From positions 5,643,001-5,707,000 of the forward strand of contig NZ_CP134771.1 of the NCBI RefSeq assembly GCF_031880315.1: DNA of 64,000 nucleotides. Direction: 5' to 3'. The number at the start of each line of letters is the position of its first letter. Position 1 is the first letter of the stretch. This document shows, one piece after another, positions 35,317 to 44,006 of the stretch. The DNA comes from Pseudomonas baltica (GTDB lineage: Bacteria > Pseudomonadota > Gammaproteobacteria > Pseudomonadales > Pseudomonadaceae). The position numbers and the translations under genes are program-made. Under the pieces are notes generated by a model that had not been told where the DNA came from, made no database searches, and was given only the letters and a program-made list of their open reading frames with translations.

Positions 35317-36573
35317 TCACTGTTTAGCTGTGCCTTTAGAAAGCTCCATGATCATGCGCGTCAGCAGGTAAATCCGTGGCGAGACGCTTTCGACTTCGGC
35401 GTATTCTTCGGGGGTATGGATGTTGCCGCCGACGATGCCAAAACCGTCCAGCGTCGGCACGCCAACACTGGCGGCCAGGCTTGCATCGGCTGCGCCGCCG
35501 CTGCCTTCGAGGGTCAGCGTACGGCCCAGTTCGCCGTAGATGCCTTGAGCGACAGCCACCAACTTGTCGGTTTCGGCGGTTTGCGGCATGGGTGGCAGGC
35601 CACGAATCAGCTGGGTCGACACTTCGGTTTCCGGGATCAGTTTGTCAGCCGATACTCGCGCGAGATCCTTTTCGATCCGGTCGAACTCTTCCGGCACGGC
35701 TACGCGCACATCGGCCTTGGCGCTGGCTCGATCAGGGATGACATTGGTGCGGTCACCGGCATTGATCACAGTAAAGTTGATGGTGGTCTTCTTCTCGGCA
35801 TCGCCCAGTTTCCCTAGTTGCAGAATCTGGTGTGCCGCTTCCATCGCCGCGTTACGGCCCAGCTCCGGTGCAACGCCCGCATGGGACGCCTTGCCCTTCA
35901 CGTCGACCACTGCTGTCGCACTGCCTTTACGCCAGACAACCAGGCCGTCAGCGGGGCGACCCGGCTCCAGGTTCAGCGTCACATCGTGCTGCCTGGCGGT
36001 TTTCTTGATCAGGTCGGTCGCAGCGTCCGAACCGGTTTCCTCGCTGGCGTCCAGCAGGAAGGTGATCTGCGCGTAGTCGGTAAACTTCAGGTTTTTCAGA
36101 ATCTGCAGCGCGTAAATCCCGGCGACAATGCCGCCCTTGTCGTCCATCACCCCGGGACCATAAGCGCGTCCATCCTTGATGTGGAAAGGCCGGGCGGCGG
36201 CCGAGCCTTCCTTGAACACCGTGTCCATGTGCGCCATGAGCAAGATCTTCGCTTTGCCCGTGCCCTTGAGCGTGGCGATCACATGGTTGCTTTTGTCAGG
36301 GGGCGTATTGGGGAAGGTCTCAATGGTCGCTCCGAGCTTTTTCAATTCATCGACGACCATGGCGCTCACCTTGCTCAGCCCCGGCTCGTAACCGGAGCCG
36401 GAATCGATATTGACCAATTGCTCCAACAGCTTCAGCGCAGGCTCCTTGGCTTGCTCGGCGCCAGCCTGAACCAGTTTGTCGGGCGTCGCCGCCTGAGCGA
36501 GGGAGCCGCCACCAAAAGTGACAGCAAGCGCCAAAGCACAGGCAATGGCAGAGCGCGAAAGCATTAACGGCAT
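35317..36573 (-). CDS. M20 metallopeptidase, glutamate carboxypeptidase (CPG2)-like
   Basis: A 418-aa exported zinc peptidase related to Pseudomonas carboxypeptidase G2. Signal peptide residues 1-27 end SLAQA|ATPD. Metal-site motifs appear in order: LLMAHMDTVF, GPGVMDDKGG, DASEETGS, LNLEPGRPAD and GNIHTPEEYAE. The lid/dimerisation domain starts near 210 (VDVKGKASHAGVAPELG). It likely removes C-terminal glutamate from folates or other N-acyl glutamates. The start at 36573 follows AAGGA and gives a proper signal peptide. It stands alone, 145 bases from the SorC regulator stop. Confidence 0.92.
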   Translation of the reverse strand: MPLMLSRSAIACALALAVTFGGGSLAQAATPDKLVQAGAEQAKEPALKLLEQLVNIDSGSGYEPGLSKVSAMVVDELKKLGATIETFPNTPPDKSNHVIATLKGTGKAKILLMAHMDTVFKEGSAAARPFHIKDGRAYGPGVMDDKGGIVAGIYALQILKNLKFTDYAQITFLLDASEETGSDAATDLIKKTARQHDVTLNLEPGRPADGLVVWRKGSATAVVDVKGKASHAGVAPELGRNAAMEAAHQILQLGKLGDAEKKTTINFTVINAGDRTNVIPDRASAKADVRVAVPEEFDRIEKDLARVSADKLIPETEVSTQLIRGLPPMPQTAETDKLVAVAQGIYGELGRTLTLEGSGGAADASLAASVGVPTLDGFGIVGGNIHTPEEYAEVESVSPRIYLLTRMIMELSKGTAKQ

Positions 36574-36718
36574 GGGTCGTTCCTTGAGTGTGACGGATTT
36601 ATCAAAAGATCTCGGCGATTCCAAACGCAGATGCGCCGTGGCTTGAAGTTGCGGCTTTAACCGTAAGATTGCGTCCACTGAGAATGTGGTGTAGCGCCAG
36701 TAATGCGGGCTCGTTTGC

Positions 36719-37675
36719 CTACTCCTCCCGCAACCCCTGCGCCGTATTCAAATCCGTCACCAGCACATCCACGAAGCCGCCCTTGAGCGCGCCACGAATT
36801 GCCTGAACCTTGCGGCTCCCGCCCGCCAAGGCCAGCACGCGTGGCACGCTGTGCAGCTTGGGCAATGCCATTGACACGACGAACTCCTCGTCTTCGCCGA
36901 GCACGGGCTTGCCGTTGGCGTCGAAGTAGCGCAGGCAGATGTCTCCCACCGCGCCGCGCTCGGCGAGCACCCGCAACATTTCCTCGGTGTAGTAGTTGCC
37001 GCTGTTGCGTAGCAGTTGCGACGGCTCCAGTTCACCGACGCCGACAATGGCCAGGGTGACGCTGTCGAAGCGCTCGATGACTTCGCGCACTTCGTCCATC
37101 TGCATGATGCGTTCGCGGCTTTGCACGGACTGCTCGATACTCTGCGAGGGCAGCAAGTAGGCGGGGCAGTTGAGCAGCGTGGCCAGGCGCTGGGTCAGCA
37201 GGGTGGCTTCGAAGGCACCCTTGTTGCCGACCCCGCCTAGCAGTTGCACCACTTCGCGGGCGGCCTGGCGGCCCGGCAGGCTGTGCAGGTGCCCGACCAT
37301 GGCACGAATCGTGGAACTCCAGGATGAAATACCGATGCTGTCATCGGCGTTCAAGGTGGTTTCCAGATAATGAGCGGCGGCCGAGCCAATCGCCTGCTTG
37401 ATGCTTTCTTCGTCGTCAGGCACTGTCGCTTCGACCACGATCACCCGGCGCACGCCGTAGCGTTGCTGCAGTTCGCGTTCAAGTTCCAGATGCAGCCCCT
37501 GGGGGCGCATCACGGTAATCTTCACCACGCCGTCCTGCAGCGCGCGTTGCAAGGCGCGGCTGATGAAGGACTGCGAGAGGTCGAGCTGTGCCGAGATCTG
37601 CGACTGCTTCAAGCCTTCCTCGTAATAGAGGCTGGCAATTTTGGTAATCAGACGCAGTTCTTCGATCTGGCTCAT
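36719..37675 (-). CDS. SorC/DeoR-type sugar-binding transcriptional regulator
   Basis: A 318-aa regulator. The N-terminal helix-turn-helix (ITKIASLYYEEGLKQSQISA, then LDLSQSFISRAL) is typical of the SorC family, and the large C-terminal domain (from residue 60) is the sugar-phosphate-binding fold with LLGGVGNKGAFEATLLTQRLA and GICL-type phosphate loop VGDICLRYFD. The start at 37675 follows GAGAG. It is the last gene of the leftward sugar operon, 63 bases after the SDR, and is the obvious regulator of the whole divergent locus, probably sensing a phosphorylated intermediate. Confidence 0.9.
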   Translation of the reverse strand: MSQIEELRLITKIASLYYEEGLKQSQISAQLDLSQSFISRALQRALQDGVVKITVMRPQGLHLELERELQQRYGVRRVIVVEATVPDDEESIKQAIGSAAAHYLETTLNADDSIGISSWSSTIRAMVGHLHSLPGRQAAREVVQLLGGVGNKGAFEATLLTQRLATLLNCPAYLLPSQSIEQSVQSRERIMQMDEVREVIERFDSVTLAIVGVGELEPSQLLRNSGNYYTEEMLRVLAERGAVGDICLRYFDANGKPVLGEDEEFVVSMALPKLHSVPRVLALAGGSRKVQAIRGALKGGFVDVLVTDLNTAQGLREE

Positions 37676-37738
37676 GACTCTCTCGATGACGGGCTTGTAC
37701 AGTAACAATCAGTTCACTACCGCCTGCATCATAACAAA

Positions 37739-38539
37739 TCAGGACATGATCAAGCCGCCGTCGATATTGATCGCCTGGCCAGTCAGGTAGGCGGCGTCGT
37801 CGCTCGCCAGGAACGCCACCAAGCCTGCCACGTCTTCGGGTTTGCCGGCGCGGCGCATGGGGATATTGCCGACCCATTCAGCCATCAGCTCGCCTTTGGC
37901 GTATTGCTTGTGCTCGGTGCTGAGGATCTGCCCCCATACACGGTCGTTGTACTCCCACATCTCGCTTTCGATGATGCCTGGGCAGAAGGCGTTGACGGTG
38001 ATGCCATGGCGCGCGAGTTCCAGCGACAGGCTCTGGGTGATGCCGATCACGCCCATCTTGCTCGCCGCATAATGCGGGGTGTAGACAAAGCCCTGGCGGC
38101 CCTGGCCGGAGGAGGTGTTGATCAGCCGGCCGCTGCCCTGTTTGACCATGTACTTGGCAGCTTCTCGGCAGCAAAGCCAGACGGCGGTGGTGTTGACCTG
38201 CAGCACCTTGTCGAAGTCGCTGCGGGGCATGCTGTCGAAGTGGTCGATGGTGATGATGCCCGCGTTCTGCACCGACACGTCGATGCTGGCGAAGCGCTCG
38301 AATGCGGCAGCGTACATCTGCACCACCTGTGCTTCATCGGTGACGTCGACGCCCAGCGCCAAAATCTGTGCGCCATGCCTGCCGGCGATCTGCTCGGCCG
38401 TGGCGGTCACACGAGCCAAGTCGTTGGACGCCATGACCAGATTCGCCCCTTCCCGGGCGAAGCGCTCGGCGATGCCGGCACCGATGCCGCGGCAGGCGCC
38501 GGTGATGACGATGGTCTTGCCAGTGAATCGTTGCGACAT
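37739..38539 (-). CDS. SDR-family sugar/polyol dehydrogenase (first of two)
   Basis: A 266-aa short-chain dehydrogenase. The cofactor loop is TGACRGIGAGIAERF near residue 12, NAG is in VQNAGIITI, the catalytic Ser in INTSSGQGRQG and the Tyr-Lys pair in HYAASKMGV. AGGAG lies 8 bases before the ATG. It looks like a NAD-dependent polyol or sugar dehydrogenase (sorbitol, xylitol or tetritol class). It follows the other SDR by 22 bases. Two oxidoreductases in one operon suggest two oxidation steps, or oxidation of two related substrates, before the kinase. Confidence 0.88.
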   Translation of the reverse strand: MSQRFTGKTIVITGACRGIGAGIAERFAREGANLVMASNDLARVTATAEQIAGRHGAQILALGVDVTDEAQVVQMYAAAFERFASIDVSVQNAGIITIDHFDSMPRSDFDKVLQVNTTAVWLCCREAAKYMVKQGSGRLINTSSGQGRQGFVYTPHYAASKMGVIGITQSLSLELARHGITVNAFCPGIIESEMWEYNDRVWGQILSTEHKQYAKGELMAEWVGNIPMRRAGKPEDVAGLVAFLASDDAAYLTGQAINIDGGLIMS

Positions 38540-38561
38540 GTCATGCACTCCTGAGGTGGGC

Positions 38562-39326
38562 TTACCAGCAGACGAAGCCACCGTCGACGATCAGGTCGAC
38601 GCCGGTGCAGAAGGACGCGGCCTGACTGGCCAGAAAGATCGCCGGGCCGACGATCTCCTCGACGGCGGCCATGCGTCCCATCGGCGTGGTTTGCTCGAAG
38701 ATTTTTACCTGCTCGGCGACTTCCGGGCGCGAGTTCATGGGCGTAGCGGTGTAGCCCGGGCTGATGCAGTTGACACGCAGGCCCTGGTCGGCCCACTCCA
38801 TGGCCAGGCTTTTGCTGAGATGGATGACCCCGGCCTTGGACGTGTTGTAGTGGGCCTGCAGCAGCCCGCGGTTGACGATGCTGCCGGACATCGAGGCAAT
38901 GTTGACGATGGCGCCTTTGCCGCGCGGCAGCATCACCGCCGCCTGTGCTTGGCAACTGAGGAAGACGCCCGTCAGGTTGACGTCGAGCATGCTCTGCCAG
39001 CGCTGCAGCGTCAGCTCTTCGGCGGCTTGGGCATTGGCGATGCCTGCGCAGTTGACCGCGACGCTCAGCTCGCCCAGTTGGCTTTCACAGCTGGCCACGG
39101 CGGTTTCCAGACTGGCCTTGTCGGTGACGGTGCCGCTCAAGGCCAAGGCACGACGGCCCAGCGCCTGGATACGTTCTACGGTCTGGCCAATGCCGGCACT
39201 GCCGGGCAGGTCGAAGCACGCCACGTCGGCGCCCGCCTGGGCCAGGCCCACGGCAATGGCCTGGCCAATGCCGCTACCGGCACCCGTGACGAATGCGGTT
39301 TGCCCATCGAGTCGAAAAATTTGCAT
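38562..39326 (-). CDS. SDR-family sugar/polyol dehydrogenase (second of two)
   Basis: A 254-aa short-chain dehydrogenase. The cofactor loop is TGAGSGIGQAIAVGLAQAG near residue 14, followed by NCAGIANAQ, the catalytic Ser in NIASMSGSIVNRG and the Tyr-x3-Lys in AHYNTSKAGV. The stretch IVNIASMSGSIVNRGL is like arabinitol, mannitol and threitol dehydrogenases. Its closest role is a polyol 2-dehydrogenase giving a ketose, the form that the FGGY kinase in the divergent operon would phosphorylate. The leader has an A-rich Crc-type motif before GGAG. Confidence 0.88.
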   Translation of the reverse strand: MQIFRLDGQTAFVTGAGSGIGQAIAVGLAQAGADVACFDLPGSAGIGQTVERIQALGRRALALSGTVTDKASLETAVASCESQLGELSVAVNCAGIANAQAAEELTLQRWQSMLDVNLTGVFLSCQAQAAVMLPRGKGAIVNIASMSGSIVNRGLLQAHYNTSKAGVIHLSKSLAMEWADQGLRVNCISPGYTATPMNSRPEVAEQVKIFEQTTPMGRMAAVEEIVGPAIFLASQAASFCTGVDLIVDGGFVCW

Positions 39327-39336
39327 ACAGGCTCCG

Positions 39337-39344
39337 TTATTTTT
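39337..39344 (-). promoter_or_regulatory. A-rich Crc/Hfq-type motif before the SDR gene
   Basis: The coding strand reads CCAAAAAATAACGGAGCC. AAAAATAA fits AAnAAnAA and abuts the GGAG site of the SDR starting at 39326. Confidence 0.4.
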
Positions 39345-39364
39345 TGGTTTTGTAGGGGGAGGGC

Positions 39365-40888
39365 TCAGGCCGTGGCCAGCTCCATGACGGTCACCGGCGT
39401 GGCCTGCCCGCGCTCAAGAATGCCCATCTGCCGGCCGCGACTCATGACCATCACCCGATGCGACAGGCCGAGTACTTCGTCGAGGTCGGAGCTGACCACG
39501 ATCACCGCCATGCCGGTGGCCGCCAGCTGTGCGATCACCTCGTAGATGGCTGCGCGGGCGCCGACGTCGATGCCGCGGGTCGGCTCATCGAGAATGAATA
39601 CCTTGGGGTTGCGCGCCAGCCACTTGGCGATGACGACCTTCTGCTGGTTACCGCCCGAAAGGTTCGACACCGCCTGTTCAGGTTGGCCCTTGACGCCTAG
39701 CCGGGCAACGGCCTTGAGGGCGAAATCGCGCAGGCTGGCCGGCATCACCCAGCCCTTGCCCTCGATCAGATCGGTGTTGCCATAGGCGAGGTTGTCTTCG
39801 ATGCGGTGGCTGACGATCACGCCTTGCTGTTTACGATCCTCGGGCACCAGCACCACGCCGGCCTGGATCGCCTCATAAGGGTTGGCAAAATGCCGGTCCT
39901 GGCCTTCGAGCTGCAGGTGGCCCTGGATGTTCTGGGCTGCTCCGGCAATGGCCCGTACCAGCTCGGTACGCCCGGCGCCGACCACCCCGGCGATGCCGAA
40001 CACTTCGCCGGCTCGCACGCTGAACTCGATACCGTGCAGGGCGAATTCACGGCAGGTCAGGTCCTTGATCTGCAGCACTACCCGCGCGGACGGCTCGGTC
40101 ATCTTCGGGAAAATCCGCTCCAGGCTGCGCCCCACCATTTCCTCGACCAACTGGCGCACTGGCAACTGGGCCGTGGCATGCACGGAAATCTGCCGGCCGT
40201 CGCGCAACACCAGCACGCGGTCGGCGATGCGGGCGATTTCTTCCAGGCGATGGCTGATGTAGATGAACGAAACGCCTTCAGCCTTGAGCCGCTCGACCTG
40301 CTTGAACAGCAACTCGGTCTCCTCGCCACCGAGCGCTGCGGTGGGTTCGTCGAGAATCAGCAGGCGCGCCTTGAGAGTCAGGGCCTTGGCGATCTCCACC
40401 AGTTGCTGGGCGGCGACGCTCAGCCCGGCGACCTTGCGCGACGCCGGCACATTCAGGCCAAGGCGTTGCAGTTGCTTGTCGGCTTGCGCCTCGATGTATT
40501 CGCGGTCGACCCGCCCGTTGCGCATGGGCAGTCGGCCAACGAACATATTTTCGGCGATCGATAGCTCGGGCAGCAGGCGAATCTCCTGATGAATGAGGCC
40601 GATCCCGGCATCCAGTGCGGCCCCAGGAGTGGCTGGGGCATAGGGCTGTCCGAGCCAGGTCATGCTGCCGCCCGCATCGGGCTGCACTACGCCGGCGATG
40701 ATCGATGACAAGGTCGACTTGCCGGCGCCGTTCTCACCCAGCAGGGCCAGGACTTCGCCGGGGCGGATGTCGGCGTCGATCCCCGCCAGCACCTGCACGC
40801 CAGCGTAGTTTTTGCCGATATTGCGCAGGCACAGGGCGGCTTCGCCGGTCGTCGATGATTCAGTAACGTCTGCTGTGAGGGCGTGCAT
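39365..40888 (-). CDS. Ribose-type sugar ABC transporter ATP-binding protein (two ATPase domains)
   Basis: A 507-aa double ATPase of the RbsA/XylG family. The first domain has Walker A GENGAGKST near residue 50, signature region LSVAAQQLVEIAKAL and Walker B LLILDEPTAALG. The second has the usual degenerate Walker A (GVVGAGRTE), the signature LSGGNQQKVVIAKWL and Walker B FILDEPTRGIDVG. I start at the ATG at 40888; a TTG 6 codons upstream overlaps the binding-protein stop as TTGA and is also possible. It powers the RbsC-type permease encoded two genes upstream. Confidence 0.92.
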   Translation of the reverse strand: MHALTADVTESSTTGEAALCLRNIGKNYAGVQVLAGIDADIRPGEVLALLGENGAGKSTLSSIIAGVVQPDAGGSMTWLGQPYAPATPGAALDAGIGLIHQEIRLLPELSIAENMFVGRLPMRNGRVDREYIEAQADKQLQRLGLNVPASRKVAGLSVAAQQLVEIAKALTLKARLLILDEPTAALGGEETELLFKQVERLKAEGVSFIYISHRLEEIARIADRVLVLRDGRQISVHATAQLPVRQLVEEMVGRSLERIFPKMTEPSARVVLQIKDLTCREFALHGIEFSVRAGEVFGIAGVVGAGRTELVRAIAGAAQNIQGHLQLEGQDRHFANPYEAIQAGVVLVPEDRKQQGVIVSHRIEDNLAYGNTDLIEGKGWVMPASLRDFALKAVARLGVKGQPEQAVSNLSGGNQQKVVIAKWLARNPKVFILDEPTRGIDVGARAAIYEVIAQLAATGMAVIVVSSDLDEVLGLSHRVMVMSRGRQMGILERGQATPVTVMELATA

Positions 40889-40902
40889 GGTCACCGTCCG
40901 GC

Positions 40903-41832
40903 TCAAGGGTGCTGTTTGATGAAGGGCTCGACGTTGTCCTTGGTGGTCAGCACGGCGGGCAGCAATTGCTCTTTGGGTACGGGCTTGCCGGCCTTGAAGT
41001 CAATGGCCGAACTCACCGCCAGGCGACCCATGGCTTGGGTCTGCTGGGTCATGGTGGCTTGCAGCACGCCACTGGCAACGGCCTTGAGCGCAGCAGCGTC
41101 ACCGTCGAAACCGACAATGGTCACCGGGTGGTCGAGGTTGCCGACCTTGACGGCCTGGGCGGCGCCCAATGCCATGGCATCGGCACGTCCGAAGAACACG
41201 GTGATGTTGGGGTCGCGTTGAAGCATGTCCTGGGCCACGGCGAAGCCTTTGTCCTGAGCCCACTCGGCCGGCTGCTGGGCAACCACCTTGAGGTCGGGAA
41301 AGGCTTTGAGGCCTTCATCAAAACCCTTGGCGCGGTCGTTTTCCGGGGTGGTGCCGATCTGCCCTTGCAAAATGGCTACGCGGCCTTTGCCTTGGGTGAC
41401 CTTGCCCACGTATTCGGCCAGGGCCTTGGCGCCGGCCACGCTGTCGCTGGCGATAAAGGTGTCGCCCGGTGCGTCCGGCGCGTTGCGATCGACGGCGATC
41501 ACCGGGATACCCGCCGCCTTGGCTGCTTTCACCGGCACACCGGCGGCGGTGGCGCCGGCCGGAATATAGATCAGCACGTCGATCTGGCGGGTGATCAGGT
41601 CTTCGATCTGGCTAACCTGGGTGGCGGAGTTGCCCTGGGCATCGACCGTGATGACTTTCACCCCCTTGGCCTTGCCTTCGGCTTCTACCGATTGTTTGAT
41701 CTGGTTGAAAAAGTCGGCCTGCAGGTTGGCGACCGCCAGGCCAATGGTCAGGTCCTTGGCCTGGGCGGTGCCGGCGGCAACGGTGGCAGCACAGAGAGCG
41801 CAGGCGAGCAGCAGTTTACGGGTCTTGAACAT
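40903..41832 (-). CDS. Periplasmic sugar-binding protein (RbsB family)
   Basis: A 309-aa periplasmic-binding-protein type I fold. Signal peptide residues 1-25 end GTAQA|KDLT. The mature part opens TIGLAVANLQADFFNQIKQ and shows VITVDAQGNSATQVSQIEDL, IPVIAVDRNAPDA, and FGRADAMALGAAQAV, the pattern of ribose, xylose and tetritol binders. The Asp-Arg-Asn (VDRNAP) and late Asp (GFDGDAA) are ligand-contact positions in the family. It lies between permease and ATPase genes. The leader holds an A-rich Crc-type motif just ahead of AGGAG. Confidence 0.92.
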   Translation of the reverse strand: MFKTRKLLLACALCAATVAAGTAQAKDLTIGLAVANLQADFFNQIKQSVEAEGKAKGVKVITVDAQGNSATQVSQIEDLITRQIDVLIYIPAGATAAGVPVKAAKAAGIPVIAVDRNAPDAPGDTFIASDSVAGAKALAEYVGKVTQGKGRVAILQGQIGTTPENDRAKGFDEGLKAFPDLKVVAQQPAEWAQDKGFAVAQDMLQRDPNITVFFGRADAMALGAAQAVKVGNLDHPVTIVGFDGDAAALKAVASGVLQATMTQQTQAMGRLAVSSAIDFKAGKPVPKEQLLPAVLTTKDNVEPFIKQHP

Positions 41833-41847
41833 GGCAATGACTCCTGG

Positions 41848-41855
41848 TTTTTATT
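41848..41855 (-). promoter_or_regulatory. A-rich Crc/Hfq-type motif before the sugar-binding protein
   Basis: The coding strand reads ACAATAAAAACCAGGAG. AATAAAAA fits AAnAAnAA and sits immediately before the ribosome site of the gene starting at 41832. Confidence 0.45.
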
Positions 41856-41881
41856 GTGGTGCTACGGGTATGGGGCGAGTG

Positions 41882-42898
41882 CTATGCACGATCGTTACGG
41901 CGGCGCAGGGTGTCGAGCGTGACGGCCAGGGCGATCACCACACCGATCACGACTTGCTGAATGAATGGCGAAACGCCTAGCAGATTCAGACCGTTGCGCA
42001 GCACGCCGATAATCAATACGCCGACCAGGGTGCCGCCGATGCCACCCACACCACCGCTCAGGCTGGCGCCGCCAATGACCACGGCAGCAATCGCGTCCAG
42101 CTCCATGGTCAGGCCCGCGCTGGGCTGCGAGGAGTCGAGGCGCGCGGCCATGGTCACCGCAGCGATACCGGCCAGGGCGCCGCTCAGGGCGTAGACCCAA
42201 AGCGTAATCTTGCGCACCTTGATGCCCGACAGACGCGCTACCTCGGCGCTGCCGCCGATGGCATAGAGGTTGCGCCCTCCGGCGCGGTAGCGCAGGTACA
42301 CCCAGGCACCGGCAGAGAGCAGCAGAAACAGGCCAACAGTGGCGGACAGAAAGCCGAAATGCCGCACCGTGGCCAACGCGGTGAACCAGTCCGGAAACCC
42401 GACAATCTGCCGGCCCTCGGTGAGGATATTGGCCAGCCCGCGCGCCACGGACATCATCGTCAGGGTGGCGATGAAGGCGGGCAGGCGGGCATAGGAAATC
42501 ATCAGCCCGGACACCAGCCCTGCCAGCATGCCGGTGCCAATTGCCAGCACGATGGCCAGGCCTAGCGGCACGCCGACGTCCTGATATAGCCAACCGAGCA
42601 TCATCATCGAAAACGCCAGTACCGAACCGACCGACAGGTCGATGCCGCCAATCACGATCACCGCTGTCATGCCTAGGGCGAGAATGCCCAGCACGGTGAC
42701 TTGGTCGAGGATGTTGAGGCCGTTGCGGACCGAGAAGAAGTAGTCGGAACTGAAGGAGAAGACCAGCACCAGCAATGCCAGGCCAATAAGCGGCCCGCCG
42801 ATGTTGTTGGGAAGCAGTTTGACCAGACGTGAGCGGCTGGCGCGTTTGCCGGCCGATTCAGAGGTGCCGGAATTAGGAACCGAAACGTTACCGTCCAC
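41882..42898 (-). CDS. Ribose-type sugar ABC transporter permease (RbsC family)
   Basis: A 338-aa membrane protein with about ten segments. The family core is seen in VTVLGILALGMTAVIVIGGIDLSVGSVLA near residue 50-75, and in the C-terminal ELDAIAAVVIGGASLSGGVG. It starts at a GTG (42898), since AGGAG lies 8 bases upstream and no nearer ATG fits. It is the first gene of the leftward operon, an unusual place for a permease. The N-terminal 25 residues are polar and strain-specific. Confidence 0.92.
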   Translation of the reverse strand: MDGNVSVPNSGTSESAGKRASRSRLVKLLPNNIGGPLIGLALLVLVFSFSSDYFFSVRNGLNILDQVTVLGILALGMTAVIVIGGIDLSVGSVLAFSMMMLGWLYQDVGVPLGLAIVLAIGTGMLAGLVSGLMISYARLPAFIATLTMMSVARGLANILTEGRQIVGFPDWFTALATVRHFGFLSATVGLFLLLSAGAWVYLRYRAGGRNLYAIGGSAEVARLSGIKVRKITLWVYALSGALAGIAAVTMAARLDSSQPSAGLTMELDAIAAVVIGGASLSGGVGGIGGTLVGVLIIGVLRNGLNLLGVSPFIQQVVIGVVIALAVTLDTLRRRNDRA

Positions 42899-42913
42899 GG
42901 GGTGTTCTCCTGA

Positions 42914-42921
42914 TTATTTTT
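42914..42921 (-). promoter_or_regulatory. A-rich Crc/Hfq-type motif before the sugar permease
   Basis: The coding strand reads CCAAAAAAAATAATCAGGAG. AAAAATAA fits AAnAAnAA and lies just before the ribosome site of the permease. Confidence 0.45.
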
Positions 42922-42979
42922 TTTGGAGTACAGGTTCTGACATGCCCGCCGCACAGTAAAACCTGCGGCTTTGTCAGCA

Positions 42980-43121
42980 CTGAATAAATATGCGTGGCTG
43001 AATTTCAATTCAGGTTCGGCCTGCGGTGGATGATTGTCAAGCAATTTAATTATCCGAGCCACCTCTTGACCGTCGGAAAAAAAAGGGCCTAAATATATTT
43101 GCACAACTGAATAAATATTCA
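42980..43121. promoter_or_regulatory. Divergent sugar-locus promoter with repeated CTGAATAAATAT
   Basis: The 274-base gap 42899-43172 separates the two divergent operons and is AT-rich. The 12-mer CTGAATAAATAT occurs at 42980-42991 and again at 43107-43118. The second copy extends to the near-palindrome TGAATAAATATTCA (43108-43121). Spaced by 127 bases, one near each operon, they are candidate operators for the SorC-type regulator. Confidence 0.55.
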
Positions 43122-43172
43122 ATAAAGCGATCCTGCTGCCGCCCCCGCGAGGCAGCTCACGAGGGACAGTTC

Positions 43173-44006
43173 ATGAATGGTTTCCGGTACGACGCCACGC
43201 AGATTCGCGAAAGAGCCCGGTTGATCCGGCAGCACATCATCCACCTCAATGCCAACTCCCCAGCCGGTGGTCACACCGGTGCTGACCTTTCGGAAGCGGA
43301 CATCCTCGCCACCTTGTACTTTCGGATACTCGACGTGGCGCCTGAACGCACCCAGGACCCTGAGCGCGATATCTATATCCAGAGCAAAGGCCACGGCGTC
43401 GGCGGTTTGTATTGCACCCTGGCGGAGGCGGGCTACATCCCACTTGACTGGCTGGCGACCTACCAGCACTTCAATTCACACCTGCCAGGCCACCCGGTCC
43501 GCCAGAAAACCCCTGGCATCGAGCTCAACACCGGTGCTCTGGGCCACGGCTTGCCGGTCGCTGTGGGGCTTGCGCTGGCGGCTAAGATGTCCGGCAGCCA
43601 ACGGCGCATCTATGTGTTGACGGGGGATGGCGAGTTGGCCGAAGGCTCCAACTGGGAAGCGGCCATGTGTGCGGCCAAATACAAGCTCGACAATCTCTTC
43701 GTGATCGTCGACAAAAACAAACTGCAACTCGCGGGCTTGACCGCCGATATCATGCCGCTCGACCCGCTGGACGTGAAATGGGCGGCGTTCGGGTTCACCG
43801 TCAGTGAGTGTGACGGCAATGATCCGGCGCAGTTGATCGAGCACTTGGAGGCCATGCAGGGGCGCAGTGGTGCGCCGCAGGTATTGATTGCTCATACCGT
43901 CAAGGGCAAGGGTGTTTCGTTCATCGAAGCGCGTCCCGAATGGCACCACCGGGTGCCCAAAGGCGATGAAATCGCCGCTGCGCTGGAGGAACTGAGCCAT
44001 GTCTGA
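43173..44006 (+). CDS. Transketolase N-terminal subunit (split transketolase, AptA-like)
   Basis: A 277-aa protein equal to the thiamine-diphosphate pyrophosphate-binding half of transketolase. Landmarks: HLNANSPAGGHTGADLSEAD near residue 25, IQSKGHGVGGLYCTL, the GDG motif in LTGDGELAEGSNWEAAMCAA, and VIVDKNKLQLAG closing the metal site. It needs the next gene for activity and overlaps it by 8 bases. Split transketolases serve catabolic pathways, among them apulose-4-phosphate transketolase (AptA/AptB) of D-apiose breakdown. The reaction would move a two-carbon unit from a ketose phosphate to an aldose phosphate. Confidence 0.9.
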   Translation: MNGFRYDATQIRERARLIRQHIIHLNANSPAGGHTGADLSEADILATLYFRILDVAPERTQDPERDIYIQSKGHGVGGLYCTLAEAGYIPLDWLATYQHFNSHLPGHPVRQKTPGIELNTGALGHGLPVAVGLALAAKMSGSQRRIYVLTGDGELAEGSNWEAAMCAAKYKLDNLFVIVDKNKLQLAGLTADIMPLDPLDVKWAAFGFTVSECDGNDPAQLIEHLEAMQGRSGAPQVLIAHTVKGKGVSFIEARPEWHHRVPKGDEIAAALEELSHV

